Below, piece by piece: positions 27,178-37,804 of a stretch of DNA of 64,000 bases. Within the stretch, counting starts at the first letter, position 1. Every line of letters begins with the position of its first letter. Made by a program: the position numbers and the translations under genes. The stretch comes from Bradyrhizobium erythrophlei (GTDB lineage: Bacteria > Pseudomonadota > Alphaproteobacteria > Rhizobiales > Xanthobacteraceae), in the NCBI RefSeq assembly GCF_900129425.1, contig NZ_LT670817.1, positions 8,460,001 to 8,524,000 on the forward strand. The letters are read 5' to 3'. The notes beneath the pieces were generated by a model, which worked only from the letters and a program-made list of their open reading frames with translations, was not told the origin of the DNA and searched no databases.

Positions 27178-27205
27178 TTGCCGGATGAGGGGAAAACCGT
27201 TATAT
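27178..27205 (+). promoter_or_regulatory. Candidate promoter of the rimP-nusA-infB operon
   Basis: TTGCCG (27178-27183), a 16-base spacer, TTATAT (27200-27205). A transcript starting about 7 bases later would meet the hairpin at 27244 within about 30 bases, before any coding sequence. Confidence 0.45.
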
Positions 27206-27243
27206 CACCGCCAACTTTTGGTATCTCATACGATCGCGTATTG

Positions 27244-27274
27244 AGAGTGGGCCCCCCGGGACCCGCTCTTTTTT
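27244..27274 (+). terminator. Terminator-like leader hairpin (attenuator candidate) before rimP
   Basis: AGAGTGGG (27244-27251) pairs with CCCGCTCT (27262-27269), including one T-G wobble; two further C-G pairs continue the stem past a single mismatch. TTTTTT (27269-27274) follows directly. It lies about 120 bases before the rimP start codon, in the leader of an operon that encodes the termination factor NusA. Confidence 0.7.
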
Positions 27275-27392
27275 ATTACCCGAACCAGCCCGACGCGGGT
27301 AACGGCGCCGGACGAGGCCCGGGCAGCACAGCCGGACCGCTTTAAGGCCCGGCACCAACCCAACTGAAGTTAGACCGCCTTTGACGCTGGAC

Positions 27393-28163
27393 ATGACCGA
27401 TCCAACTGCTGGTTCCGTAGATACCGATCTGCTTGCCGAGCCGCGCCTGGTGGTCGAGCCCGGCATGGCGGCGCGGGTGTCGGCGGTCGCGGGTCCGGTA
27501 TTGCAGGGAATGGGTTACCGGCTGGTGCGGATCAAGATTTCCGGTGAATCCGGCTGCACCGTCCAGATCATGGCGGAGCGGCCCGATGGATCGATGCAGA
27601 TCGAGGATTGCGAGGCGATCTCCAAGGCGTTGTCGCCGGTGCTCGACGTCGCCGATCCGATCGACCGCGCCTATCGGCTGGAAATTTCCTCGCCGGGGAT
27701 CGACCGGCCGCTGGTGCGCCGCTCGGATTTCGAACGCTATGCCGGCCATCTCGTGAAAATCGAAATGGCGGTCGCGCATCAAGGCCGCAAGCGGTTCCGC
27801 GGCACGCTCGGAGGCGTCGAGGGCGATGCCGTGCAGTTACATCGCGATGACATACGCGCGGGCGAAGATGCCGATGTCATGCTGGTCATGGAAGATATCG
27901 CGGACGCGAGGCTGGTTCTGACCGACGAGCTGATCGCGGAATCGATGCGGCGCGGCAAGGCCGCGGAGCGCGAGCTGCGCCAGACTCTCGGCCTTGAGCC
28001 GCCGCCACCGCCGCACGCCAAGAAAAGCGATCCTTCGAAAAGCAACAAACCGAAGCCGAAATTGAAGCCTAGGCAAGCGAGCGCCCCGAAAAACACCAAG
28101 GAACACCGCCTGGCCGCAGAAAGACTGCGGAGAGGCGAAATCGATCCCACTGAAGGAGACTGA
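27393..28163 (+). CDS. rimP: Ribosome maturation factor RimP
   Basis: A 256-residue RimP, needed for 30S subunit assembly. The family core (about 20-190) includes RLEISSPGIDRPL and the GTLGG segment of the C-terminal SH3-like barrel. It is longer than E. coli RimP (150) because of a basic Lys/Pro-rich tail (about 200-256) typical of alphaproteobacteria. I chose the ATG at 27393; TTG at 27381 is in frame. It is first in the operon rimP-nusA-ylxR-infB-rbfA-truB-rpsO-pnp and is followed by nusA after 2 bases. Confidence 0.92.
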   Translation: MTDPTAGSVDTDLLAEPRLVVEPGMAARVSAVAGPVLQGMGYRLVRIKISGESGCTVQIMAERPDGSMQIEDCEAISKALSPVLDVADPIDRAYRLEISSPGIDRPLVRRSDFERYAGHLVKIEMAVAHQGRKRFRGTLGGVEGDAVQLHRDDIRAGEDADVMLVMEDIADARLVLTDELIAESMRRGKAAERELRQTLGLEPPPPPHAKKSDPSKSNKPKPKLKPRQASAPKNTKEHRLAAERLRRGEIDPTEGD

Positions 28164-28165
28164 GC

Positions 28166-29779
28166 ATGGCAGCTGTCAGCGCCAATAAACTCGAACTGCT
28201 GCAGATCGCAGATGCTGTCGCGCGCGAAAAATCGATCGACCGCGGTATCGTGATCGCGGCGATGGAAGACGCCATCGCCAAGGCGGCGCGGGCACGTTAC
28301 GGCAGCGAGACCGACGTCCACGCCGAAATCGATGCCAAGAAGGGCGAATTGCGGCTGTCGCGCCACATGCTGGTGGTCGAGCAGGTCGAGAATTCCTCGA
28401 ACCAGATTTCGTTGGTAGACGCCCAACGCGCCAATCCGGGCGCACAGGTCGGCGATACCATCGCCGACACCCTGCCGCCGCTGGAATATGGCCGCATCGC
28501 CGCGCAATCCGCCAAGCAGGTGATCGTGCAGAAGGTGCGCGAGGCCGAGCGCGACCGGCAGTACCAGGAATTCAAGGACCGCATCGGCGATATCGTCAAC
28601 GGCATCGTCAAGCGCGTCGAATATGGCAGCGTCATTGTCGATTTGGGCCGCGGCGAAGCCATCGTGCGCCGCGACGAGATGCTGCCGCGCGAGGTATTCC
28701 GCAACGGCGACCGCGTCCGCGCCTATATCTTCGACGTGCGGCGTGAAACCAGGGGCCCGCAGATTTTCCTGTCCCGCACCCATCCGCAATTCATGGCGAA
28801 ACTGTTCGCGCAGGAAGTGCCTGAGATCTATGACGGTATCGTCGAGATCAAAGCGGTGGCCCGCGATCCCGGATCGCGCGCCAAAATCGGGGTGATTTCA
28901 CGGGATTCCTCGGTCGATCCGGTCGGCGCCTGCGTCGGCATGCGCGGCTCGCGTGTGCAGGCCGTGGTCAATGAATTGCAGGGCGAAAAGATCGATATCA
29001 TTCCGTGGTCGCCCGACATCGCGACCTTTGTCGTCAACGCGCTGGCGCCCGCCGAGGTCGCCAAGGTCGTGATCGACGAGGACCGCGAGCGGATCGAGGT
29101 CGTGGTTCCCGACACCAATAACCAGCTGTCGCTGGCGATCGGCCGGCGCGGGCAGAACGTGCGCCTCGCCTCGCAACTGACCGGCTGGGACATCGACATT
29201 CTCACCGAGTCGGAGGAATCCGAGCGGCGTCAGGCCGACTTCGAAAACTCCACCCGGGTGTTCATGGAAGCACTCAATGTCGACGAAGTCGTCGGCCAAT
29301 TGCTGGCGTCGGAGGGCTTCACCTCGGTAGAGGAACTGGCGATGGTCGACGTCAAGGAACTGGCCGGCATCGAAGGTTTCGACGAAGAAACCGCGAACGA
29401 ATTGCAGAGCCGGGCGCGCGAATATCTGGAACAGCTCGAAGGCGAACTCGAAAACAAACGTAAGGAACTCGGTGTGGATGATGCTTTGAAGACGGTGCCC
29501 GGCGTAACCTCGAAAATGCTGGTGAAGTTCGGCGAGAACGATATCAAAACGGTCGAGGATCTGGCCGGCTGCGCCACCGATGATCTGGTCGGCTGGACCG
29601 AGCGCAAGGAAGGCGGCGAGCCGACCAAGCATCCCGGCATTCTCGATCCCAACGAAACCTCGCGCGACGATGCAGAAAATATGATCATGCAGGCGCGCGT
29701 CATCGCCGGCTGGATCACCGAAGCCGATCTGGTCAAAAAGACCGAGGAGGCCGCTGCCCCCGAAAACCAGCCGGTTTAA
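28166..29779 (+). CDS. nusA: Transcription termination/antitermination factor NusA
   Basis: A 537-residue NusA, binding RNA polymerase and nascent RNA to modulate pausing, termination and antitermination. The N-terminal domain (1-130) is followed by S1 (about 135-205), KH1 and KH2 (about 230-350, GACVGMRGSRVQAVVNEL and AIGRRGQNVRLASQLTGW) and two C-terminal helix-hairpin-helix-rich acidic repeats (about 365-515). GAAGGAGA precedes the ATG. NusA levels could feed back on the leader hairpin upstream of rimP, as proposed for other bacteria. Confidence 0.96.
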   Translation: MAAVSANKLELLQIADAVAREKSIDRGIVIAAMEDAIAKAARARYGSETDVHAEIDAKKGELRLSRHMLVVEQVENSSNQISLVDAQRANPGAQVGDTIADTLPPLEYGRIAAQSAKQVIVQKVREAERDRQYQEFKDRIGDIVNGIVKRVEYGSVIVDLGRGEAIVRRDEMLPREVFRNGDRVRAYIFDVRRETRGPQIFLSRTHPQFMAKLFAQEVPEIYDGIVEIKAVARDPGSRAKIGVISRDSSVDPVGACVGMRGSRVQAVVNELQGEKIDIIPWSPDIATFVVNALAPAEVAKVVIDEDRERIEVVVPDTNNQLSLAIGRRGQNVRLASQLTGWDIDILTESEESERRQADFENSTRVFMEALNVDEVVGQLLASEGFTSVEELAMVDVKELAGIEGFDEETANELQSRAREYLEQLEGELENKRKELGVDDALKTVPGVTSKMLVKFGENDIKTVEDLAGCATDDLVGWTERKEGGEPTKHPGILDPNETSRDDAENMIMQARVIAGWITEADLVKKTEEAAAPENQPV

Positions 29780-29796
29780 GGAGCCATGTCCCAGGC

Positions 29797-30531
29797 ATGC
29801 TTGCTTTCGCTGACCCCGATCTCGACAACGGACCGCGGACCGACAGGTCCGCGACGATGCGGATGTGCGCGGTCACGCGTGAGGTGCGGCCGATCGACGA
29901 GCTGATCCGGTTTGTGGTAGCGCCCTCGGGCGAGGTGATCCCGGATCTGAAGCGCAAGCTCCCGGGCCGGGGGCTGTGGGTTTCAGCCTCGCGTCGGGCG
30001 GTTGCAGAAGCCGTCCGGCGTAACCAGTTCGGTAAGGGCTTCAAGCGCGACGTCCGCGTCGCTCCGACCCTTGCCGCCGATACGGAAAGCCTGCTGGTGC
30101 GCGGCGCGATCGAGGCGCTCGCGATGGCCGCCAAGGCTGGCCAGGTCGTGTCCGGCTTCGGCAAGGTCGAGGATGCCCTCGCGCAGCGGCAGGCCCAGGT
30201 CCAGGTTCGGGCCCTGATCCATGCCTCGGACGGCGCGGCGGACGGAATCCGGAAATTGGACGCCGTAGTGCGGCAAAAGTCCGGGATTAACGATGAATCG
30301 AAGCCATTTCCGGTGGTCTCGGCGCTGACTTCGGAACAATTGGATTTGGCACTGGGCCGGTCAAATGTGATACATGCTGCGCTGCTCGCGGGCCCGGCGA
30401 GCAAGACGTTTCTGTCGCGCAGCCAGACCCTGGTCCAATACCGGATGGCGGACGACGACAAGACAGCCGGCAATGCGGCCAAGAATTCGCCGATACAGAC
30501 TGTGCGGACACGCACGACGCAACAAGATTAG
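29797..30531 (+). CDS. YlxR (DUF448) RNA-binding protein with YlxQ/L7Ae-like C-terminal domain
   Basis: A 244-residue protein. Residues about 20-95 form the YlxR/DUF448 domain (CAVTREVRPIDELIRFV, LPGRGLWVSASRRAV), and about 100-190 fit an L7Ae-like YlxQ domain (RGAIEALAMAAKAGQVVSGFGKVE). In Bacillus these are separate genes (ylxR, ylxQ) in the same operon between nusA and infB; in alphaproteobacteria they are joined. The tail is Thr/Asn/Gln-rich. YlxR-type proteins bind RNA or influence RNase P activity in studied species; the role here is inferred. Confidence 0.85.
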   Translation: MLAFADPDLDNGPRTDRSATMRMCAVTREVRPIDELIRFVVAPSGEVIPDLKRKLPGRGLWVSASRRAVAEAVRRNQFGKGFKRDVRVAPTLAADTESLLVRGAIEALAMAAKAGQVVSGFGKVEDALAQRQAQVQVRALIHASDGAADGIRKLDAVVRQKSGINDESKPFPVVSALTSEQLDLALGRSNVIHAALLAGPASKTFLSRSQTLVQYRMADDDKTAGNAAKNSPIQTVRTRTTQQD

Positions 30532-30540
30532 GACTGCTGA

Positions 30541-33138
30541 ATGGTCGATACGAAAACTCCTGGCGACAAGACACTCAGTGTCCCGACCAAGACCTTGACG
30601 CTCAAGCCGCGCGTCGAGACGGGCACCGTGCGCCAGAGCTTCAGCCATGGCCGGACCAAGCAGGTGGTGGTCGAAAAGCGCGGCAAACGCCGCGTCGGCG
30701 GCGACGCGCCTGCAACCGAAAGCCATGCGCCGGAGCCGACTGTTGCCAAGGCGGCGCCGGTCAAGGCCCCGCTCGCCCGTCCCGCGGCTCCGCCGCGCAG
30801 CAATTCGGGCGTGGTACTGCGCACGCTGACCGAGGATGAGCGTTCCGCCCGCGCCAGCGCACTCGCCGACGCGAAAGTCCGCGACATCGAGGAACGGCGT
30901 CTGGCGGAAGAAGAAGCCAAACGCCGCAACAGCAAGGAAGGCATCGAGCAGGCCGAGCGCGAAGCCGCCGAGGCCCGCCGCAAGGCCGAAGAAGAACGTC
31001 ATCGCCAGGACGAGGAAGCCAAACGCAAGGCCGAACTCGAAGCCAAGAAGCGTTTTGGCGAAGCCGAAGCCAAGGCTGCTGCGGCCACGGCGCGCGCCGC
31101 CCCGGTGCCTGCCGCACGCGCGCCCGGAGTCGCCGCCGACATCAGCGACGAGGATGAAGGTCCGCGTCAGGTCCGCCGCGGTCCCGGCGGCGTTGCCCGC
31201 CCGGTCACGCCCCCGAAGACCACCGCCAAGCCGGCGCCGCAGAAGCAGCGCGGACGCCTGACGCTGGTCACCGCGCTCAATGCCGATGACGTGCGCGAAC
31301 GCTCGATCGCCTCGTTCCGCCGCCGCACCCAGCGCCTCAAGGGACATGCGTCGAACGAGCCGAAGGAAAAGCTGGTTCGCGAGGTGATCATCCCGGAAGC
31401 CATCAATATCCAGGAACTCGCCAACCGCATGGCCGAGCGCGCCGTCGACGTGATCCGGCTTTTGATGAAGCAAGGCGCGATGCACAAGATCACCGATGTG
31501 ATCGATGCCGACACCGCGCAGTTGATCGCCGAGGAACTCGGCCACACCGTCAAGCGCGTGGCCGCATCCGACGTCGAGGAGGGTCTGTTCGATATCGTCG
31601 ACGATTCCTCCGACACCGAACCGCGTTCGCCTGTGGTGACCGTGATGGGCCACGTCGACCACGGCAAGACCTCGCTGCTCGACGCGCTTCGCCATGCCAA
31701 CGTGGTGTCCGGCGAGGCCGGCGGCATCACCCAGCACATCGGCGCCTATCAGGTGACCTCGCCGGAGAGTGGCAAGAAGATCACCTTCATCGACACCCCC
31801 GGCCACGCCGCGTTTACCGCGATGCGCGCACGCGGCGCCAAGGTGACCGATATCGTGGTTCTGGTGGTCGCTGCTGACGACGGCGTCATGCCGCAGACCG
31901 TCGAAGCGATCAATCATGCCAAGGCGGCGAAGGTTCCGATGATCGTCGCCATCAACAAGATCGACAAGCCCGACGCCAGGCCGGAGCGCGTGCGCACCGA
32001 ACTGCTGCAATACGAAGTGCAGGTCGAGTCGATGGGCGGCGACGTGGTCGACGTGGAGGTCTCCGCCAAGAACAAGACCAATCTCGACAAGCTGCTGGAA
32101 ATGATTGCGCTGCAGGCCGAACTGCTCGACCTCAAGACCAACGTCTCGCGTCCCGCCGAAGGCACCGTGATCGAAGCCAAGCTCGATCGCGGCCGCGGTC
32201 CGGTGGCAACCGTGCTGGTTCAACGCGGCACGCTGAGGGTCGGTGACATCATCGTCGCCGGCGCCGAGATGGGCCGCGTTCGCGCGCTGATCAACGATCA
32301 GGGCGTGACCATCGACGACGCCGGACCGTCGGTTCCCGTGGAAGTGCTCGGCTTCAACGGGCCGCCGGAAGCCGGCGACCGTCTCGCAGTGGTGGAAAAC
32401 GAAGCCCGCGCCCGCGAGGTGACCAGCTATCGCGCCCATCAGAAGCGCGAAAACGCCGCCGCCAGCATTTCCGGCATGCGCGGTTCGCTCGAGCAGATGA
32501 TGTCGCAGCTCAAGACTTCGGGCCGCAAGGATTTCCCGCTGATCATCAAGGCCGACGTGCAGGGCTCGCTGGAAGCGATCCTCGGCTCGCTGGAAAAGCT
32601 CGGCACAGACGAGGTCGCCGCGCGGATCCTGCATGCGGGCGTCGGCGGCATCTCGGAATCCGACGTGACGCTGGCGGAGGGTTTCAACGCAGCCATCATC
32701 GGCTTCAACGTCCGCGCCCACAAGGAAGCCGCCGCCGCCGCCAAGCGCAACGGCATCGAAATCCGCTATTACAACATCATCTACGACCTCGTGGATGACG
32801 TGAAGAAGGCGATGTCGGGCCTGTTGGCACCCACGCTGCGCGAGACCATGCTGGGCAATGCCCTGATTCTGGAAGTGTTCAACATTTCCAAGGTCGGCAA
32901 GGTCGCAGGCTGTCGAGTGACCGACGGCACGGTGGAACGCGGCGCCAATGTCCGCCTGATTCGCGACAACGTGGTGGTGCACGAAGGCAAGCTGTCGACC
33001 TTGAAGCGCTTCAAAGATGAAGTGAAGGAAGTGGCGTCCGGCCAGGAATGCGGCATGGCGTTCGAGAATTACGGCGACATGCGTGCCGGCGACGTCATCG
33101 AATGTTATCGCGTGGAAACGATCCAGCGCTCGCTGTAA
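30541..33138 (+). CDS. infB: Translation initiation factor IF-2
   Basis: An 865-residue GTPase that places initiator fMet-tRNA on the 30S subunit. The long N-terminal region (1-360) has an IF2-associated segment and a highly charged Glu/Arg/Lys coiled-coil stretch (about 120-190). The G domain starts at residue 370 with GHVDHGKT (G1), then DTPGHAAF (G3) and NKIDKPDA (G4). Domains II, III and IV follow. The ATG lies nine bases after the ylxR stop. Shorter forms from internal starts, as in E. coli, are possible but not shown. Confidence 0.97.
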   Translation: MVDTKTPGDKTLSVPTKTLTLKPRVETGTVRQSFSHGRTKQVVVEKRGKRRVGGDAPATESHAPEPTVAKAAPVKAPLARPAAPPRSNSGVVLRTLTEDERSARASALADAKVRDIEERRLAEEEAKRRNSKEGIEQAEREAAEARRKAEEERHRQDEEAKRKAELEAKKRFGEAEAKAAAATARAAPVPAARAPGVAADISDEDEGPRQVRRGPGGVARPVTPPKTTAKPAPQKQRGRLTLVTALNADDVRERSIASFRRRTQRLKGHASNEPKEKLVREVIIPEAINIQELANRMAERAVDVIRLLMKQGAMHKITDVIDADTAQLIAEELGHTVKRVAASDVEEGLFDIVDDSSDTEPRSPVVTVMGHVDHGKTSLLDALRHANVVSGEAGGITQHIGAYQVTSPESGKKITFIDTPGHAAFTAMRARGAKVTDIVVLVVAADDGVMPQTVEAINHAKAAKVPMIVAINKIDKPDARPERVRTELLQYEVQVESMGGDVVDVEVSAKNKTNLDKLLEMIALQAELLDLKTNVSRPAEGTVIEAKLDRGRGPVATVLVQRGTLRVGDIIVAGAEMGRVRALINDQGVTIDDAGPSVPVEVLGFNGPPEAGDRLAVVENEARAREVTSYRAHQKRENAAASISGMRGSLEQMMSQLKTSGRKDFPLIIKADVQGSLEAILGSLEKLGTDEVAARILHAGVGGISESDVTLAEGFNAAIIGFNVRAHKEAAAAAKRNGIEIRYYNIIYDLVDDVKKAMSGLLAPTLRETMLGNALILEVFNISKVGKVAGCRVTDGTVERGANVRLIRDNVVVHEGKLSTLKRFKDEVKEVASGQECGMAFENYGDMRAGDVIECYRVETIQRSL

Positions 33139-33182
33139 GTCCAAGTCTTCAAGCGCGCTGGTCTGACAACTGAAAAAGAGGC

Positions 33183-33269
33183 GTCATGGCCGGACGTGTT
33201 CCGGCCATCCACGCCTTGCCTGATTCAATAAGAAAGACGTGGATGCCCGCGACAGGCGCGGGCATGACG
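33183..33269. repeat. Dispersed palindromic repeat, family C
   Basis: GTCATGGCCGG at the left and GCGGGCATGACG at the right; inside, ATCCACGCCTT and AGACGTGGAT are near-complementary, with CCCGCGACAGGCGCGGG as a hairpin. It sits inside the operon between infB and rbfA. Another copy is at 43421-43547. Confidence 0.8.
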
Positions 33270-33285
33270 CCGTTGAGAGACCACA

Positions 33286-33705
33286 ATGCCCCGCCACCAC
33301 AAAAAGGACTCCGGCCCCGGCGGCTCGCAGCGCCAGTTGCGCGTCGGCGAGATTATCCGCCATGCGGTGGCCGACATTCTTTCGCAGGGCAGCGTGCATG
33401 ACCCGGAACTCGAGGGTCATATCGTCACCGTGCCCGAGGTTCGGATGTCGCCGGACCTGAAGCTTGCGACGGTTTACGTGATGCCGCTCGGCGGGCGCGA
33501 CACTGACGTCGTGCTGGCGGCGCTGGAGCGCAACAAGAAATTCCTGCGCGGCGAGGTGGCGCGGCGCGTTAACCTAAAATTTGCGCCTGATGTTCGCTTC
33601 CGGGTCGACGAGCGATTCGACGAAGCGGAACGAATAGAGAAATTATTGCGAACACCCGCGGTGCAAAGAGACCTCGCGCCGGATTCGCAGGATTCGGAAG
33701 AGTGA
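33286..33705 (+). CDS. rbfA: Ribosome-binding factor A
   Basis: A 139-residue KH-fold protein that binds the immature 30S subunit and helps 16S rRNA maturation. Recognised from RQLRVGEIIRHAVADIL, the central VTVPEVRMSPDLKLATVYVMPLGG and the C-terminal RVNLKFAPDVRFRVDERFDEA. The N-terminal His/Lys-rich start (MPRHHKKDSGPGG) is usual in rhizobia. It is separated from infB by 147 bases holding a family C repeat, and is followed by truB after four bases. Confidence 0.94.
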   Translation: MPRHHKKDSGPGGSQRQLRVGEIIRHAVADILSQGSVHDPELEGHIVTVPEVRMSPDLKLATVYVMPLGGRDTDVVLAALERNKKFLRGEVARRVNLKFAPDVRFRVDERFDEAERIEKLLRTPAVQRDLAPDSQDSEE

Positions 33706-33709
33706 GTTG

Positions 33710-34825
33710 ATGACCGTGACCTCCACAAACAGCCTGATCGAGCCGCGAATCGGTGATTCGGACGGCGCTGAAAAAAATAATTTTTCGGAAGCACGTGGCG
33801 GCCGCCCGAACAATGACCCGCGCGATCAGGGTCAGCGCGGCGGCAAGCAACCGCGTCCGAACAACCAGCCGCGCCGCGACAAGCGCGACGTCCACGGCTG
33901 GGTCGTGCTCGACAAGCCGATCGGCATGACCTCGACGCACGCCGTCGCGGTGGTGAAGCGGCTGTTCCAGGCCAAGCGCGCCGGCCATGCAGGCACGCTC
34001 GATCCGCTCGCCTCCGGAGGCTTGCCGATCGCGCTCGGCGAGGCCACGAAAACCGTCCCCTTCGTGATGGACGGCCGCAAGCGCTATCGCTTCACGGTGT
34101 GCTGGGGCGAGGAACGCGATACCGACGATACCGAAGGCCGGGTCGTCAAGACCAGCGAACTCAGACCGTCGGCCGATTCGATCCGGGACCTGCTGCCGCA
34201 GTTTACCGGCATGATCGAGCAGACCCCGCCGCAATACTCCGCCATCAAGATCCAGGGCGAGCGCGCCTATGATCTGGCGCGCGACGGCGAGACCGTCGAC
34301 CTGAAGCCAAGGCCGGTCGAGATTCACCATTTAACCCTTGTAGAACAACCAGATGACAGCCATTCGGTGTTCGAGGCCGAGTGCGGCAAGGGAACCTATG
34401 TCCGGGCCCTGGCCCGTGATATCGGCCGGATTCTCGGCTGCTACGGCCATATCTGCGCGCTGCGGCGGACCCTGGTCGGCCCATTCGGCGAATCGGACAT
34501 GATTCCGCTGGAACAGTTGGAGGCTTTGTGCGATAGAGCCGCGTCTGGCGAGGGCAGCCTCGCCGACGCGCTTTTGCCCGTTGAGACCGCGCTGGACGAC
34601 ATCCCGGCACTGGCCGTCACACGGGCTGATGCGGCAAGGCTCCATCGGGGTCAGGCCGTTTTGTTGCGCGGACGGGATGCGCCCAATTGTAGCGGCACAG
34701 TCTATGTCACGGTGGCAGGCCGGCTTCTGGCCCTCGCCGAAATTGGCAATGGCGAACTCATCCCCAAGCGCGTGTTCAACCTGACCGGACTGACTGCCAG
34801 TTCCGGTCGCAACGAAAGTGTTTGA
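33710..34825 (+). CDS. truB: tRNA pseudouridine-55 synthase
   Basis: A 371-residue pseudouridine synthase that modifies U55 in the T loop of tRNAs. The catalytic Asp is in GHAGTLDPLASGGLPIALGEATK, the family's motif II, and GWVVLDKPIGMTSTHAV marks the start of the core. The first 60 residues are a basic, disordered extension (Arg/Gln/Asn-rich), common in alphaproteobacteria. A PUA-like C-terminal part is present. It is followed by rpsO after two bases. Confidence 0.95.
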   Translation: MTVTSTNSLIEPRIGDSDGAEKNNFSEARGGRPNNDPRDQGQRGGKQPRPNNQPRRDKRDVHGWVVLDKPIGMTSTHAVAVVKRLFQAKRAGHAGTLDPLASGGLPIALGEATKTVPFVMDGRKRYRFTVCWGEERDTDDTEGRVVKTSELRPSADSIRDLLPQFTGMIEQTPPQYSAIKIQGERAYDLARDGETVDLKPRPVEIHHLTLVEQPDDSHSVFEAECGKGTYVRALARDIGRILGCYGHICALRRTLVGPFGESDMIPLEQLEALCDRAASGEGSLADALLPVETALDDIPALAVTRADAARLHRGQAVLLRGRDAPNCSGTVYVTVAGRLLALAEIGNGELIPKRVFNLTGLTASSGRNESV

Positions 34826-34827
34826 CG

Positions 34828-35097
34828 ATGTCGATTACCGCCGAACGTAAAGCGGAAGTCATCAAGACGAATGCCAACAAGGCCGGCGACACCGGCTCGC
34901 CCGAGGTTCAGGTCGCGATCCTGTCGGAACGCATCAACAACCTCACCGGGCATTTCAAATCCCACGTGAAGGACAATCATTCGCGTCGCGGGCTTTTGAA
35001 AATGGTCGCCACACGCCGTTCTCTCCTTGATTACATCAAGAGGAAGGACGAGGCGCGCTACAAGGCGCTGCTCGAAAAGCATAATATTCGTCGTTGA
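34828..35097 (+). CDS. rpsO: 30S ribosomal protein S15
   Basis: An 89-residue S15, the exact family length, which binds 16S rRNA helices 20-22 and bridges to the 50S subunit. GDTGSPEVQVAILSERI, HFKSHVKDNHSRRGLL and MVATRRSLLDYIK are all canonical. I start it at the ATG at 34828; a TTG two codons earlier is not needed. A strong intrinsic terminator follows within 11 bases, so rpsO may be made in excess over pnp. Confidence 0.97.
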   Translation: MSITAERKAEVIKTNANKAGDTGSPEVQVAILSERINNLTGHFKSHVKDNHSRRGLLKMVATRRSLLDYIKRKDEARYKALLEKHNIRR

Positions 35098-35107
35098 GTA
35101 CAACTCG

Positions 35108-35131
35108 CACGCGCATCTTGCGCGTGTTTTT
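35108..35131 (+). terminator. Intrinsic terminator between rpsO and pnp
   Basis: CACGCGCA (35108-35115), loop TCT, TGCGCGTG (35119-35126), then TTTTT. The 8-bp stem is perfect. The remaining 236 bases before pnp hold several small hairpins (for example GGGCAAGATGCCC near 35197) that could be the pnp leader for RNase III or PNPase control, as known in E. coli. Confidence 0.88.
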
Positions 35132-35367
35132 GCGCGTGGACTTTGAAAACGTCCGCGCGGCGTGTCCAGCCGCAATCCGGCGACTGGGCGTAACGGGCAA
35201 GATGCCCGTACCATCGGAAGGATGGACGCCATTCGAAACATAAGGACCATGGCAGGATCGCTGGCCGCTGCATCCGCGACATTCTCGCGATCAGCGTCCG
35301 GCAATCTTGCGCATGGTTTTTGTGTTTTAGGCGCCCCAGCTTTCGTGAACCCATGAAAGAAACCGTA

Positions 35368-37518
<2,151 letters not shown>

Positions 37519-37546
37519 TTCGGCGAGTGGCGAATAGCGAATAGCG

Positions 37547-37574
37547 AAAGGGCGGCTTTTGAGCCGCCCTTTTT
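37547..37574 (+). terminator. Intrinsic terminator after pnp
   Basis: GGGCGGCT (37550-37557) and AGCCGCCC (37562-37569) form a perfect 8-bp stem, extended by AAA/TTT, followed by TTTTT to 37574. It marks the end of the translation operon. Just upstream (37522-37547) is one arm of the repeat seen at 14962. Confidence 0.92.
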
Positions 37575-37630
37575 GTTTCGGTGAATCTTGGCAGCGTTCG
37601 ACTCATGTCGTTCGGCGAGTGACGGTTTGT

Positions 37631-37754
37631 TCCCTCTCCCGCTTGCGGGGGAGGGTTAAGGGAGGGGGCTCTCTCATCCGCTGTGTCCCCTCAGCATTTG
37701 CGTATGCCGCGAGCCCCCCACCCCGCCCTCTCCCGCAAGCGGGAGAGGGCGAAG
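37631..37754. repeat. Dispersed palindromic repeat, family A
   Basis: CCCTCTCCCGCTTGCGGGGGAGGG at the left (first 20 bases shown by its arms CCCTCTCCC and GGGGAGGG), AGGGGGCTC pairing with GAGCCCCC in the middle, and CCCTCTCCCGC/GCGGGAGAGGG at the right. It lies between the 3' ends of pnp and oxyR. Confidence 0.85.
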
Positions 37755-37804
37755 AAAGCGTCGCCCGGGATCGCGAGGATCATCGCCGTGCTGGCAACAA
37801 GCCA

